A stretch of DNA of 41,925 nucleotides from the NCBI RefSeq assembly GCF_001043115.1, contig NZ_LFME01000039.1:1-41925 (forward strand), in the 5' to 3' direction. This document shows positions 8,035-17,763 of the stretch, one piece after another. Each line of letters begins with the position of its first letter. Within the stretch, counting starts at the first letter, position 1. The stretch comes from Xanthomonas sp. NCPPB 1128. Its GTDB lineage: Bacteria > Pseudomonadota > Gammaproteobacteria > Xanthomonadales > Xanthomonadaceae. The translations under genes and the position numbers were made by a program. The notes under the pieces are model-generated. The model made no database searches, had not been told where the DNA came from, and worked only from the letters and a program-made list of their open reading frames with translations.

Positions 8035-9924
8035 ATGAACAAGTCCACCGCCTGGATGGCGCCGTTGCTGCTGGCCGCCACTGTCGCGTTCCAGGCCTCG
8101 GCGCAGACCGCCCCGCCGCGCGATGTGCCGTTCGCCGGCACGCTGAAGATCGAGGTCGATGCCACCGATCTGGCCCATCGCATCTTCCGCGTGCGCAGCA
8201 CCATCCCGGCCACGCCGGGGCCGATGACCCTGCTGTACCCGCAGTGGATCCCCGGCAACCATTCGCCGACCGGCCCGATCGACAAGATCGCCGGGCTGGT
8301 GATCAAGGCCAACGGCAAGGTGCTGCCGTGGACGCGCGACCAGTACGACGTCTATGCGTTCAAGATCGACGTGCCCGCCGGCGTCAGCGAAATCGTCGCC
8401 GAGTATCAGTTCCTGTCCTCGCAGGGCGACGGCCAGGGCCGGGTGATGATGACCCCGGAGATGCTCAACCTGCAGTGGAACACCACCGCGCTGTATCCGG
8501 CCGGGGTGTACGCGCGCAACATCAAGGCGCAGGCCAGCGTGACCCTGCCGGCCGGCTGGAGCTATGCCACCGCGCTGGAGACCGCCACGCGCAGCGGCGA
8601 CACGGTGACCTTCAAGCCGATCGATTTCGACGACCTGGTCGACTCGCCGATGTTCGCCGGCAAGTATTACAAGCGCATCGTGCTGGACGCCAAGGACAAG
8701 GCGCCGGTGGCGTTGAACGTGTTCGCCGACAAGCCCAAGTCGCTGGAGGCCAAGCCCGCGCAGGTGCAGGCGCACGTGGCCCTGGTGCAGCAGATGGACA
8801 AGCTGTACGGCGCGCGCCACTTCGACCACTACGAGTTCCTGCTGGCGCTGACCGACAAGCTCGGCGGCATCGGCCTGGAGCACCACCGCTCCAGCGAGAA
8901 CAGCGGCCCGCTCGACTACTTCACCGACTGGGATCAGAGCTGGGAGATGCGCGACTTGCTCGCGCACGAGTTCAACCACTCCTGGAACGGCAAGTACCGC
9001 CGCGGCGCCGACCTGGCCACGCCCAACTTCAATGTGCCGATGGGCGACAGCCTGCTGTGGCTGTACGAGGGCCAGACCCAGTTCTGGGGCGAGGTGATCG
9101 CGGCGCGCGCGGGGCTGTGGACGCAGGACCAGGCCCGCGACATGCTGGCCAACGTCGCCGCGGTCTACCAGCGGGGCCGTCCCGGCCTGGCCTGGCGCGC
9201 ACTGCAGGACACCACCAACGATCCGACCATGTCGATGCGCCGGCCACGCGCCTACCGCAGCTACCAGTTGAGCGAGGACTATTACTCCGGCGGGCAGATG
9301 CTGTGGCTGGAGGTCAACGCGAAGCTGCGCGAGCTCAGCGGCGGCAAGCGCTCGCTGGACGATTTCGCCAAGGCGTTCTTCGGCATGCACGATGGCGCCT
9401 GGGACGTGAACACCTACACCTTCGACGACATCGTCGCCACGCTCGATGGGATCGCCAAGTACGACTGGGCGAGCCTGCTGCGCAGCCGTCTCGACGACCA
9501 TGGCTCGCTGGTGGGCGGCATCGAGGCCAGCGGCTGGAAGCTGGTCTATACCGATCAGCCGAACGCGGCCAGCAAGACCTCCGAGGCGCGCAGCAAGAAC
9601 CTGGACCTGAGCTATTCGCTGGGACTGAGCCTGGACGAGCAGGGCCGGGTGCAGGCCGTGCTGTGGGACAGCCCGACGTTCAACGCCGGCCTCATCGCCG
9701 GCAACCGCGTGGTCGCAGTCGGCGGCCGCGAGTACAGCGCCGAGGCGCTCAAGGATGCGATCACCGCGGCCAAGGGCGGCAGCACGCCGATCGAACTGCT
9801 GGTCAAACGCGGCGACCGCTACGACACCTTGCGCATCGCTTACTACGGCGGCCTGCAGTATCCGCACCTGGAGCGCATCGCCGGCACCCCCGATCGCCTG
9901 AGCGAGCTGTACAAGGCGCGTTGA
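8035..9924 (+). CDS. M61-family metallopeptidase with PDZ domain (secreted)
   Basis: A 629-residue zinc peptidase of the glycyl aminopeptidase type. A signal peptide covers residues 1-22 or so (cleavage near ASAQ). The M61 N-terminal beta domain follows, then the catalytic domain with GGIGLEHHRS near 280 and HEFNH at 311-315 (two zinc His and the catalytic Glu). The third ligand is probably the Glu in LLWLYEGQTQFW. A C-terminal PDZ domain (about 530-610) contains GLIAGNRVVAVGGRE. ATG 8035 has a CTGGAGA Shine-Dalgarno; upstream in-frame starts lie inside the ClpP-like gene. It acts in the periplasm or outside, releasing N-terminal small residues from peptides. Confidence 0.92.
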   Translation: MNKSTAWMAPLLLAATVAFQASAQTAPPRDVPFAGTLKIEVDATDLAHRIFRVRSTIPATPGPMTLLYPQWIPGNHSPTGPIDKIAGLVIKANGKVLPWTRDQYDVYAFKIDVPAGVSEIVAEYQFLSSQGDGQGRVMMTPEMLNLQWNTTALYPAGVYARNIKAQASVTLPAGWSYATALETATRSGDTVTFKPIDFDDLVDSPMFAGKYYKRIVLDAKDKAPVALNVFADKPKSLEAKPAQVQAHVALVQQMDKLYGARHFDHYEFLLALTDKLGGIGLEHHRSSENSGPLDYFTDWDQSWEMRDLLAHEFNHSWNGKYRRGADLATPNFNVPMGDSLLWLYEGQTQFWGEVIAARAGLWTQDQARDMLANVAAVYQRGRPGLAWRALQDTTNDPTMSMRRPRAYRSYQLSEDYYSGGQMLWLEVNAKLRELSGGKRSLDDFAKAFFGMHDGAWDVNTYTFDDIVATLDGIAKYDWASLLRSRLDDHGSLVGGIEASGWKLVYTDQPNAASKTSEARSKNLDLSYSLGLSLDEQGRVQAVLWDSPTFNAGLIAGNRVVAVGGREYSAEALKDAITAAKGGSTPIELLVKRGDRYDTLRIAYYGGLQYPHLERIAGTPDRLSELYKAR

Positions 9925-10232
9925 GTCGGCAAATGCCCCCGCCCGGCGTCGTCACGCCGGGTGGCGGGGAACGGCGTTTGCGTTGTGCTGTGCGATAAGT
10001 GATCGATCGCAGTCGCTGCGTTGAGGAAGCATGCGGTGTATCTGTCGTAGGAGCGGCTTCAGCCGCGACGGGGCATGACCGGTAACGCCCGTTCGCGGCT
10101 GAAGCCGCTCCTACGGAAATGCGGGGTTTACCGGCTCGCCGAGGCCGCTGGGCGAGCGCGGCGCACCGCCGTCGCGGACGCTGAGACCGCCAGCCACTAT
10201 GCTGATGCATTGTCTGAGCGGACCAGAAGCAG
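9925..10232. other. Intergenic region before radA
   Basis: About 300 bases without a gene. It holds one complete inverted-repeat element (10047-10114) and, in the last 40 bases, the presumed radA promoter (a TATGCT-like -10 near 10198 and no clear -35). Short frames here are not supported by codon pattern or ribosome-binding sites. Confidence 0.6.
10047..10114. repeat. REP-like dispersed inverted repeat, copy 1
   Basis: A left arm beginning GTAGGAGCGGCTTCAGCC (10047) and its reverse complement ending at 10114 flank a spacer of about 24 bases containing GGTAACGCCCG. The 22-bp arms match exactly. The same arms recur at 19696, 19841 and 22851. These dispersed repeats are common between xanthomonad genes and can act as mRNA hairpins. 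Confidence 0.9.
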
Positions 10233-11618
10233 ATGGCGAAAGCGAAAACGGCCTATGTCTGCGGCGAGTGCGGCGCCGAATACACCAAATGGCAGGGCCA
10301 GTGCGCCGAGTGCGGTGCCTGGAACTCGCTGAGCGAGATCGTGCTGGAGAGCGCGGCCACGGCCAAGGCGCCGGCTGCGGCGCGGCGCAGTGGCTGGGCC
10401 GGCAAGGCCGAGACGCCGAAGATCACCGCGCTCAAGGACGTCGAGCATCGCGACCAGGCACGCGTGTCCACCGGCATCGGCGAGTTCGACCGGGTGCTCG
10501 GCGGCGGCCTGGTCGAGGGCGCGGTGGTGCTGATCGGCGGCGACCCGGGCATCGGCAAGTCGACCCTGCTGCTGCAGGCGCTGGCGAAGATGGCCGGCAC
10601 CCTGCCGGTGCTGTACGTGACCGGCGAGGAATCGCTGGGCCAGGTCGCCGGGCGCGCGGTGCGCCTGGACCTGCCGCTGGACGGCCTCAACGCGCTGGCC
10701 GAGACCGGCATCGAGCACATCCTGCAGCACGCCAGCGCGGCGCGGCCCAAGCTGATCGTCGCCGACTCGGTGCAGACCCTGTGGACCGAGGCGCTGACCG
10801 CCGCGCCCGGCTCGGTGAGCCAGGTGCGCGAGAGCGCGGCGCGGCTGGTCCGCTATGCCAAGGAGACCGGCACCGCCGTGTTCCTGGTCGGCCACGTCAC
10901 CAAGGAGGGCGGTATCGCCGGCCCGCGCGTGCTCGAGCACATGGTTGATGCGGTGCTGTATTTCGAGGGCGAGAGCGGCAGCCGCTTCCGCCTGCTGCGC
11001 GCGTTCAAGAACCGCTTCGGCGCGGTCAACGAACTGGGCGTGTTCGCGATGGGCGAGAAGGGGCTGAAGGAAGTCTCCAACCCCTCGGCGATCTTTCTGT
11101 CCGGCGGCAGTGCGCACCAGCCCGGCAGTTGCGTGATGGTGACCCGCGAGGGCACCCGGCCGCTGATGGTGGAGGTGCAGGCGCTGGTCGATGCCTCGCC
11201 GCTGTCCAATCCGCGGCGCGTGGCGGTGGGCCTGGAGCAGAACCGGCTGGCGATGCTGCTGGCGGTGCTGCACCGCCATGGCGGCATCGTGGTCGGCGAC
11301 CAGGACGTGTTCGTCAACGTGGTCGGCGGCATCCGCGTGCAGGAAACCGCAGCCGACCTGCCGGTGCTGTTGGCGGTGCTGTCGTCGCTGCGCGACCGGC
11401 CGCTGGCGGAGAAGACCATTGCCTTCGGCGAGGTCGGCCTGTCCGGCGAGATCCGCCCGGTGCCCAATGGCGAGGACCGGTTGCGCGAAGCCGCCACGCA
11501 CGGCTTCAAGCGCGCCATCGTGCCCAAGGCCAATGCGCCCAAGACCGGCACGGTCAAGGGCATGGAGGTGATCGCGGTGGAGCGCCTGGCGCAGGCGCTG
11601 GAAGCGGCCAGCGAATAG
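10233..11618 (+). CDS. radA: DNA repair/recombination protein RadA
   Basis: A 461-residue RecA-like branch-migration helicase that processes recombination intermediates. An N-terminal four-cysteine zinc finger (C10-x2-C13 ... C24-x2-C27) is followed by Walker A GDPGIGKST (103-111), the RadA-specific KNRFG motif (259-263) and a C-terminal Lon-protease-like domain (about 290-450). All diagnostic motifs are intact and the length is normal for the family (about 460). ATG 10233 places the zinc finger close to the N-terminus, as expected. It is transcribed alone; the convergent downstream gene lies about 310 bp away. Confidence 0.98.
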   Translation: MAKAKTAYVCGECGAEYTKWQGQCAECGAWNSLSEIVLESAATAKAPAAARRSGWAGKAETPKITALKDVEHRDQARVSTGIGEFDRVLGGGLVEGAVVLIGGDPGIGKSTLLLQALAKMAGTLPVLYVTGEESLGQVAGRAVRLDLPLDGLNALAETGIEHILQHASAARPKLIVADSVQTLWTEALTAAPGSVSQVRESAARLVRYAKETGTAVFLVGHVTKEGGIAGPRVLEHMVDAVLYFEGESGSRFRLLRAFKNRFGAVNELGVFAMGEKGLKEVSNPSAIFLSGGSAHQPGSCVMVTREGTRPLMVEVQALVDASPLSNPRRVAVGLEQNRLAMLLAVLHRHGGIVVGDQDVFVNVVGGIRVQETAADLPVLLAVLSSLRDRPLAEKTIAFGEVGLSGEIRPVPNGEDRLREAATHGFKRAIVPKANAPKTGTVKGMEVIAVERLAQALEAASE

Positions 11619-11931
11619 GCCGCAGGCGTCGGCAGGCAGCGGCTCGCCGTCCTCGTGTGCTGTGTTACTTCGAATCGTGGCGTGGTGGCGTGGTGGCGTG
11701 TGCGCTAGTGCTGCCCACGTAGACTCGCCCGCCGCATCGCGCGGCCTGGTGTGGAGATTTTCTCTCCGTACCGTCAGCCACGCTGCATCCGCTCGTTGCA
11801 CGTCGATGCGCGCGCCCCGCGACGGGCCGCAGCCGGCGCATCATCTTCGGTAAGGCGAACGGCGCGCGTCGCTACGCGCGCCGTTGCCGTTGCCGTTGCA
11901 TTGCCGAGGGCGCGATGGCGCCGCGGTTCCG
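11619..11931. other. Convergent intergenic region
   Basis: 313 bases between the 3' ends of radA and the lectin-phosphatase gene. It holds a short imperfect run of GTGGCGTGGTGGCGTG (near 11680-11700) and the hairpin at 11858-11885. I see no credible gene. Confidence 0.6.
11858..11885. terminator. Possible bidirectional terminator hairpin
   Basis: A perfect 12-bp stem, AACGGCGCGCGT (11858-11869) against ACGCGCGCCGTT (11874-11885), with a CGCT loop. It lies between two convergent genes. No clear T-run follows on either strand, so termination is inferred from position and stem strength. Confidence 0.5.
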
Positions 11932-13236
11932 TCAATCCTTGCGGTAGATCGCGCCGAGCTTGTCGATCTCGTCGCCGTCGCGGCCGGTGAAGCCGGCGAT
12001 GTGCCAGCCGCTGGGCGCCGTGAGCGTGTAGGTCTCGCTGGTCGGCGTGCCGGCGCTGAGCCTGCGGCCCTGGTTGGTGCGCAGGCTCAGCGAGAACAGC
12101 CGGGTGTGGCCGTTGTACTGGCCCACGCTCAGCGTGGCCGAGGTCAGCCGCTCGTTGCTGCCCAGGCGCAGCGTGACCGCGTCACCGCCGCTGCCACCGT
12201 GGGCCAGGGTGCTGCCGTTGTCCAGGCCCAGCGCGATGCCGTCCAGGCGCGAGGCGCCACGCAGGGTCACGCTGGCGATTGTGCGCTGCTCGGCGCCCTT
12301 GGTGATGTCGTTGAACGGCGTGCCGTGCGGGCCGCCGTACTGGTCGCTGGTGCGCACGGTGGTACCGACCGCCCAGCCGAACTGCGCGGCCAGCGGGTAG
12401 TGGTCGGACAGCGGCTTGCCGGCGCTGTCGTAGAAGTTGCCGTCGTCGAGCTTGTAACGGTTGGCGACCAGGGTCAGTTGCGGCGCGTCGCGGTACAGGA
12501 TCTTGTCCACCACTTCGCAGTCGTTGGTCGGCGGAGTGCCGCACAGCAGCGGCGCGGCGCCGGCGGCCGGCACGCTGCCCTTGACCAGTTCCACCCACGC
12601 ATCGGTCAGGCCATTGGCGGAAATCAGCGTGCGGATGTTGTCGTCGGCGCGGGTGTAGCGGGTGTTGGAGTCCATCATCACCAGCACCGCGTTGCCGGCC
12701 GACCAGGTCTGGATGAACTGCGAGAGCTGGCTGATGTTGGCGCGCCGCGCGGCCAGGTCGGCGCTCTCGGTGCCGGCGTTGGGGTGCGCGTTGTACACGT
12801 CCAGCAGCACGCCGTCGTCCAGGCGCACGCGCATGTAGCTGAAGCCCTTGGGGGTGAGGCAGTCGGTGCCGTTGCACTTGTCCCACTTGATGCGGGTGAA
12901 ATCGTCGAAGCGGTAGTTGCTCAGCGTGTTGAGGCCGTCGCCGATCGCCGCGCCACCGCTGGTGGGCGTACGGTAGGGGTGCTGGTCGCCCGCGTACAAC
13001 GTGGCGTGGTAGTTGAAGTCTTCCTGCACGTTGATCAGGCCGTACGGCGCCAGCTTCGGTGCGATCTGGGCGGTGTTGGCGGCCGGGTTGCTGCTGGAGA
13101 TGCCCTGCGGCAGGCCGGCGACGTTGTAGGTGAGCACGTCGAGCACGCCGACGTCCGATTGCGCGTGGACCACGCCGGCGCAGGCCAGGCTCAATCCGAT
13201 GCCGTAGCTCACGAGGGTGCGTAGATGCTGGATCAT
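11932..13236 (-). CDS. Secreted EEP-fold phosphodiesterase with jacalin-like lectin domain
   Basis: A 434-residue protein. A signal peptide (1-25, cleavage near VHAQ) is followed by an endonuclease/exonuclease/phosphatase domain (about 30-290). Its metal and catalytic residues are visible: N38 (LTYNVAG), E72 (NVQED), H151 (YNAHPNAG), D189/N191 (MDSNTR) and D278/H279 (SDHYPL). The last 135 residues, from QYGGPHGTPFND to GDEIDKLGAIYRKD, look like a jacalin-related beta-prism lectin domain. The EEP fold includes sphingomyelinases, inositol-phosphate phosphatases and DNases, so the substrate is open; the lectin suggests a glycan- or inositol-bearing target. It is the last gene of the sigma/FecR/receptor cluster and starts at ATG 13236, 110 bp after the acid phosphatase. 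Confidence 0.88.
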   Translation of the reverse strand: MIQHLRTLVSYGIGLSLACAGVVHAQSDVGVLDVLTYNVAGLPQGISSSNPAANTAQIAPKLAPYGLINVQEDFNYHATLYAGDQHPYRTPTSGGAAIGDGLNTLSNYRFDDFTRIKWDKCNGTDCLTPKGFSYMRVRLDDGVLLDVYNAHPNAGTESADLAARRANISQLSQFIQTWSAGNAVLVMMDSNTRYTRADDNIRTLISANGLTDAWVELVKGSVPAAGAAPLLCGTPPTNDCEVVDKILYRDAPQLTLVANRYKLDDGNFYDSAGKPLSDHYPLAAQFGWAVGTTVRTSDQYGGPHGTPFNDITKGAEQRTIASVTLRGASRLDGIALGLDNGSTLAHGGSGGDAVTLRLGSNERLTSATLSVGQYNGHTRLFSLSLRTNQGRRLSAGTPTSETYTLTAPSGWHIAGFTGRDGDEIDKLGAIYRKD

Positions 13237-13346
13237 GAATCGCCTCTTGCGGGTTGGGAGGAACAGCGGGTGGCGCGAGCGCCAGGGGGCGGTGCCGGAA
13301 AGCACCGATGCCGCCGCGCGACCGGCCGGGGCCGGCGCACGTGGCG

Positions 13347-14648
13347 TCATGGGGTCAGGAACTGCGGATCGAGCGCGGCCTCGACCGCGGCGGCGAAGGC
13401 GGGTAGCGGGCAGTCGTAGGCGGTGTCGGCGCGGCTGCACTGCGGGATGAACACCGCCGACGCCAGCGGCGGTGCCTGCACGGTCAGCGCGCGGCGTTCG
13501 CGCAGTTGCGCCAGGCTCTGCGCGGTGTAGCGCAGACGGATCACCCGTTCGCCGTCGGCACGGCGCCAGCGCTCGAACACCAGCGCGCCGCCGGGCACGG
13601 TCTGGTCGGGCTGGTAGCCGGGCAGTTGCCAGTGCAGGTCGAGCATGCCGGCCAGCAGGGTCAGGGTGCCGTCGTGACCGGACAGCACCACCAGCCGTGC
13701 CGCGCCGCCGATCGGCGCGGCGTGCGTGGCCTGGCCGCTGCCGTCCAGCAGCGTCGCCAGCAGCCGCGCCGCCAGCGGCGAGGCGGCCATGCGCGCCACG
13801 GTGGGCGCGCGCAGGCGCAGCGCGAATTCGGCCTGGTGCGGGGCGAAGGCGCGCAGCAGGCTGGCTTCGTCGACGCCGCGCCAGCCCAGTGCGGCGAAGT
13901 CCTGGCCGTCGGCCCAGGCCATCAGCAGGCTTTCGCTGATACCGGAGGCCGCCGCGGCCGGGCCTTCGATGCCGGGGATCGCGTCGTCGGCGTCGCCCAG
14001 CCGCGCCGGCACCGCATCCAGGCGCAGCTTGCCGCCGCCGGCGTCGGCCGGGCAGGGCCGCTGCGCGCACTGCAACAGCAGGTGCTGCAGGCTGTCGATG
14101 GCATCGGCCTGTGCCGCGTTCCAGGCCTGCGCATCGCCGCCGATGCGGCCGGCGATGGCCGCGCGCATCTGCGCCACCGCGGCGGGAGTGCGCAGGGCGG
14201 GTACACCGTCGAACAGCGGGTCGGAGGCACCGTCGGCGACGCTGTGCACCGGGTTGGCGCAGCCCGGGGTCAGCGTGCTGGCCAGCGCCTGCGCCGAGGC
14301 GAGGGTGCGCTGGGTGCGGTTGGCCCAGTAGTACGCGGCCGCGCAGCCGTCGCCGGCGAACAGCCCCAGCGGTGCATAGCGGGCGCGGTAATAGGCGCCG
14401 AACAGCCGTTCCAGCGCGGCGCCGTTTGCGGTGAGATTCCCGGCGGGCACCGCAAAGCGCGGCCATGGGCGCGCCGAATAGCGCTCCAGTTGCTCCGCAC
14501 TGGACATCGCCGCACGCACGCCGTGGCGCTTGAGGATGAGGACTTTTTCCAGGGTCTCCGTCGTGGCCGGTTGCGCGCGTGCCGCGGTGCAGGCCAGCGA
14601 TGCGAAGGCGAACAGGACGAGAGTGGCGAGGCGCGGCAGCGATGGCAT
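13347..14648 (-). CDS. Periplasmic histidine acid phosphatase (phytase-like)
   Basis: A 433-residue branch-2 histidine phosphatase. A signal peptide ends near residue 25 (ARAQ). The phosphate-binding motif RHGVRAA is at 41-47 (usual form RHGxRxP, here Ala for Pro). The C-terminal His-Asp pair is in LVVLSGHDGTLT. The catalytic His forms a phospho-enzyme; family members include phytase AppA and glucose-1-phosphatase Agp. Start ATG 14648 has GGAG seven bases upstream; a TTG at 14654 is also in frame. The gene sits between a TonB receptor and an EEP-fold enzyme, all on one strand, so it probably strips phosphate from the ligand that the receptor senses or imports. Specificity cannot be read from sequence. 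Confidence 0.9.
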   Translation of the reverse strand: MPSLPRLATLVLFAFASLACTAARAQPATTETLEKVLILKRHGVRAAMSSAEQLERYSARPWPRFAVPAGNLTANGAALERLFGAYYRARYAPLGLFAGDGCAAAYYWANRTQRTLASAQALASTLTPGCANPVHSVADGASDPLFDGVPALRTPAAVAQMRAAIAGRIGGDAQAWNAAQADAIDSLQHLLLQCAQRPCPADAGGGKLRLDAVPARLGDADDAIPGIEGPAAAASGISESLLMAWADGQDFAALGWRGVDEASLLRAFAPHQAEFALRLRAPTVARMAASPLAARLLATLLDGSGQATHAAPIGGAARLVVLSGHDGTLTLLAGMLDLHWQLPGYQPDQTVPGGALVFERWRRADGERVIRLRYTAQSLAQLRERRALTVQAPPLASAVFIPQCSRADTAYDCPLPAFAAAVEAALDPQFLTP

Positions 14649-14774
14649 CGGCAAACTCCAGGCAGAGGCGGTACGCCGCGCGCGGCGGTGCGCGCACGGT
14701 GCGATGGCCGGCGTCCGCGGCGATGCAGGCCGCGGGGCGGGCTGGCTGCCGCGCGTGGGCGGCAGCGCGGCTGA

Positions 14775-17672
14775 TCAGAAACGTGCGCGCAAGCCGACCG
14801 ACCAGGTGCGGCCGTAGTCGGTGTAGCCGCCGAACAGGCGGTCGCCGACGTACTGGCGCTGCACGGCGCCGGTGAGATTGATCGCGTTGACGAACACCGA
14901 CAGGGTGTCGTTGACCTTCCAGGCCACGTTCGCGTCGAGGCTGCCGAATTTGTCGCTGTTGAGCGTGGCGACGTTGGCGGTGCCGACCGCGTTGACGATG
15001 TCGTCGCTCCAGCCATAGCTCACCCGCGCCATCAGCGGCCCCTTCTCGTAGAACAACACGGCGTTGTAGGTGTTCTTGGCTACGCCTTCGAGGCTGTCGG
15101 TGAAGGTGCGGGCGCCGTCGCGGTAGGTGGCCTCGCTGTCGGTCCAGGTGTAGTTGAGCTGCATGCCGAGTCCGTCCAGCGGCGCCGGCAGGCCGGCGAA
15201 GACCTGCTGGTAGGCCACTTCCACGCCCTTGACGCTGGCCTGGCTGCCGTTGGTCTTGGACGAGAGCAGGTAGGTCTGGCCCTGGTACTGCAGGTTCGAC
15301 ATCTGGGTCTGGATGAAGCGCGAGATGTCCTTGTAGAACACGCCGCCGGTCAGTGCCGAGGTGCCGTCGATGTACCACTCGAAGGTCAGGTCGTACTGCC
15401 AGGCCTCGAACGGACGCAGCGACGGGTTGCCGCCGCTGGCGGTGAGGATCTCGCCGCTGGAATTGAAGGTGAGCTTGGAGGACAGGTCGGTGAGGTCGGG
15501 ACGGGTGATCACCTTGGCCGCGGAGCTGCGCAGCACCATGTCCTCGCGCACGTCCCAGGCGGCGTTGAACGAGGGCAAGGCGTTGCTGTAGCTGCGCGCG
15601 AAGTGCACCGGTTGCGCACTGCCGTTGACGTCGGCGTGGCCGTCGGTGGTCTGCTCGGTGCGCACCAGGCGCACGCCGATGTTGCCGCGCAGTTCCCGTC
15701 CGGCCAGTTCGCTGCCGAAGTCGGCCATCGCATAGGCCGAGCCGATCTTTTCCTTCACCTCGTAGGAGTTCTGCAGGTCGGCGCTGTTCGGCGTGTTGAC
15801 CAGGTCCGCGGCGGTCGGCCAGGTGCCGAAGAAGCGCGATTCGATCGGCGCCAGCCACTGCCGCGGCAGGGTGCCGTTGGCGTCGGTCAGCATGTCGTCC
15901 ACCGGTAGCGCGGTGAAGTTGCCGGCCGGGAAACGCACGCCGGCGATGCTGGTCAGCAGCAGGTCGGCGCGGTCGTAGGTGCGCGAGCGCTGCCGGTACT
16001 TGGCGCCGAACTTGAGCTCACGAAAGAAGCCGCCGCCGAGCGTGCGCTTGGCGTCGAACTGCAGCGCGTCCTCCTTGTCGCGCGCATCGATCTCGCGCCA
16101 TTCCAGGCGCCGGCCAGCCACGCTGGCCGGATTGGTCGGGTCGAAGCCGTTGCTGAAGCGCCAGTCGGGCACGTCGTCGCCATCGGCCTGCGGCATGTCC
16201 ACGCGCATGGACAGGTTGGTGCCGCTGCGCAGGCGCGTGCGCCGGATCGGATCGGAATCGTAGCTGTGCGCCTGCGAGTGGAACGCCACTGCGCCCAGCG
16301 TCCACGCATCGCCGCTCCAGGTGCTGGACAGGCGCGCGCTACGATTGTCGTCGGTGATGCCGGAGGTCTCGCGCGAGATCTGCACCTGGCCGTTGCGGTA
16401 GTCGAAGCCGGCGATACCGTCATGCGCCACGCGCAGGTTGCTGAGCTTGGCCAGGCTGTCGAAGCCCACGCCCAGGCTGTATTCGTCGTAGTGCACGGTC
16501 TGCTTGGCGTAGAGCAGGTCCAGGTTGGTTTCCCACGCCGCGCTCGGTTTCCACTGCAGCGAGGCGGCGATGCCGGTGCGCTCGCGCTGCTCCAGTTCCA
16601 GCGTCGGGCGCAGGCCGGTGGGCACGTAGTGGGCGCCGGGCACGCCCGGCACGCCGTCGCGGTAGTAGTCCCAGCTCACTTCGTTGACCCGGTCCTGGCG
16701 CAGGCTGCGCTGCGCGTAGGCACCGGACAGCAGCAGGCCGAAGGTGCCGTCGGCGTTGACCCAGTTGAACAGGCCGGACACGCGCGGGTCGTTGGCGTGG
16801 GTGCGCTGCGCCTGGCTCGACTCCAGCGACACGTTGGTGAGCGTTTTACCCAGTTCCAGCGGGCGGAAGGTGCGCACGTTGACGATGCCGCCGATCGCGC
16901 CTTCGTCCAGGTCGGCGGTGGGGCTCTTGATCACCTCCAGGCCGGCGACCAGCTCTGCCGGCAGCGTGTCGTAGCGGAACTGGCGGCCGGTCTGGCCGGA
17001 GGTGCGCACGTTCTCGTTGACCGCCATGGTCTGGCCGTTGAGCGTGGTCACCTGGAAGTTGGGGCCGAGGCCGCGCACGCGCACGTATACGCCTTCGCCG
17101 CGGTCGCGCACGATCGACACGCCGGGCACGCGCTGCAGCGCTTCGGCCACGTTCTGCGCCGGCAGCTTGCCGATGTCCTCGGCGGCGATCACATCGACCA
17201 CGCTGTCGGCGTAGCGCTTCTCGCGCAGCGCGGCGCTGAGGCTGCCGGCGTAGCTGCCGAGCACCTGGATGCTGTCCAGTTGCTTGACCGGCGCATCCGC
17301 CGGCGTCACCGGTGCCGGCGTCGGTGCGGCCGTCATCGCCGCCGGTGCAGTGGTCGCTGTTTCCGCCGGCGCGCTCGCTGACTCGATCGTCACCGTGGTC
17401 GGGGTGAGGAAGCGGTAGCGCAGGCCGGTGCCGTCGAGCAGTTGCTGCAGCGCCTGGTCCGGCGCGGCGCCAGCGCGGCTGCCATGCGTCTGCGGGTTGC
17501 CGGTGCTGCCGGCGGCATAGACGAACTGCAGGCCGGTCTGTCGCGACAGCGCATTGAGCGCGCGCGCCAGCGGCTGCGCGGGAATCGCATCGACCGCGAC
17601 GGGCGCGGGTTGCGCGCCAGCGGCGCCGGCGTGCAGGGCGAGGGCGATGGAAAGGAACAGGGTGCGGCGCAT
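14775..17672 (-). CDS. TonB-dependent outer-membrane receptor with STN signalling domain
   Basis: A 965-residue receptor. A signal peptide (1-20) is followed by a Secretin/TonB N-terminal (STN) domain at about 25-98 (from VDAIPAQPLARALNALSRQT) and an Ala/Pro/Thr linker. A TonB-box-like segment (QLDSIQVLGS, 131-140) precedes the plug (KLPAQNVAEALQRVPGV, VRVRGLGPNFQVTTLNGQ) and a 22-strand barrel ending in WSVGLRARF. The plug matches the TonB-Xanth-Caul family. The STN domain contacts a FecR regulator in transducer receptors, and FecR and sigma genes lie directly upstream on the same strand. ATG 17672 has AGGA nearby; the open frame further upstream is Arg-rich non-coding sequence. Confidence 0.95.
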   Translation of the reverse strand: MRRTLFLSIALALHAGAAGAQPAPVAVDAIPAQPLARALNALSRQTGLQFVYAAGSTGNPQTHGSRAGAAPDQALQQLLDGTGLRYRFLTPTTVTIESASAPAETATTAPAAMTAAPTPAPVTPADAPVKQLDSIQVLGSYAGSLSAALREKRYADSVVDVIAAEDIGKLPAQNVAEALQRVPGVSIVRDRGEGVYVRVRGLGPNFQVTTLNGQTMAVNENVRTSGQTGRQFRYDTLPAELVAGLEVIKSPTADLDEGAIGGIVNVRTFRPLELGKTLTNVSLESSQAQRTHANDPRVSGLFNWVNADGTFGLLLSGAYAQRSLRQDRVNEVSWDYYRDGVPGVPGAHYVPTGLRPTLELEQRERTGIAASLQWKPSAAWETNLDLLYAKQTVHYDEYSLGVGFDSLAKLSNLRVAHDGIAGFDYRNGQVQISRETSGITDDNRSARLSSTWSGDAWTLGAVAFHSQAHSYDSDPIRRTRLRSGTNLSMRVDMPQADGDDVPDWRFSNGFDPTNPASVAGRRLEWREIDARDKEDALQFDAKRTLGGGFFRELKFGAKYRQRSRTYDRADLLLTSIAGVRFPAGNFTALPVDDMLTDANGTLPRQWLAPIESRFFGTWPTAADLVNTPNSADLQNSYEVKEKIGSAYAMADFGSELAGRELRGNIGVRLVRTEQTTDGHADVNGSAQPVHFARSYSNALPSFNAAWDVREDMVLRSSAAKVITRPDLTDLSSKLTFNSSGEILTASGGNPSLRPFEAWQYDLTFEWYIDGTSALTGGVFYKDISRFIQTQMSNLQYQGQTYLLSSKTNGSQASVKGVEVAYQQVFAGLPAPLDGLGMQLNYTWTDSEATYRDGARTFTDSLEGVAKNTYNAVLFYEKGPLMARVSYGWSDDIVNAVGTANVATLNSDKFGSLDANVAWKVNDTLSVFVNAINLTGAVQRQYVGDRLFGGYTDYGRTWSVGLRARF

Positions 17673-17763
17673 CGTCGGGTCCTGTGAGAGCGGGGGTGGT
17701 GTGGTGCGCGCGGCATCGCCAATGGGCGTTTGCCTGCGCTGTCCCCGGACTACGAGGCGCGAC

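Noticed and set aside
11932-15858. A 1308-codon open frame on the minus strand
   Set aside because: Only its last third (from 13236) is the EEP-lectin gene. The rest runs out of frame across the acid phosphatase and receptor genes, whose own frames carry full family motifs.
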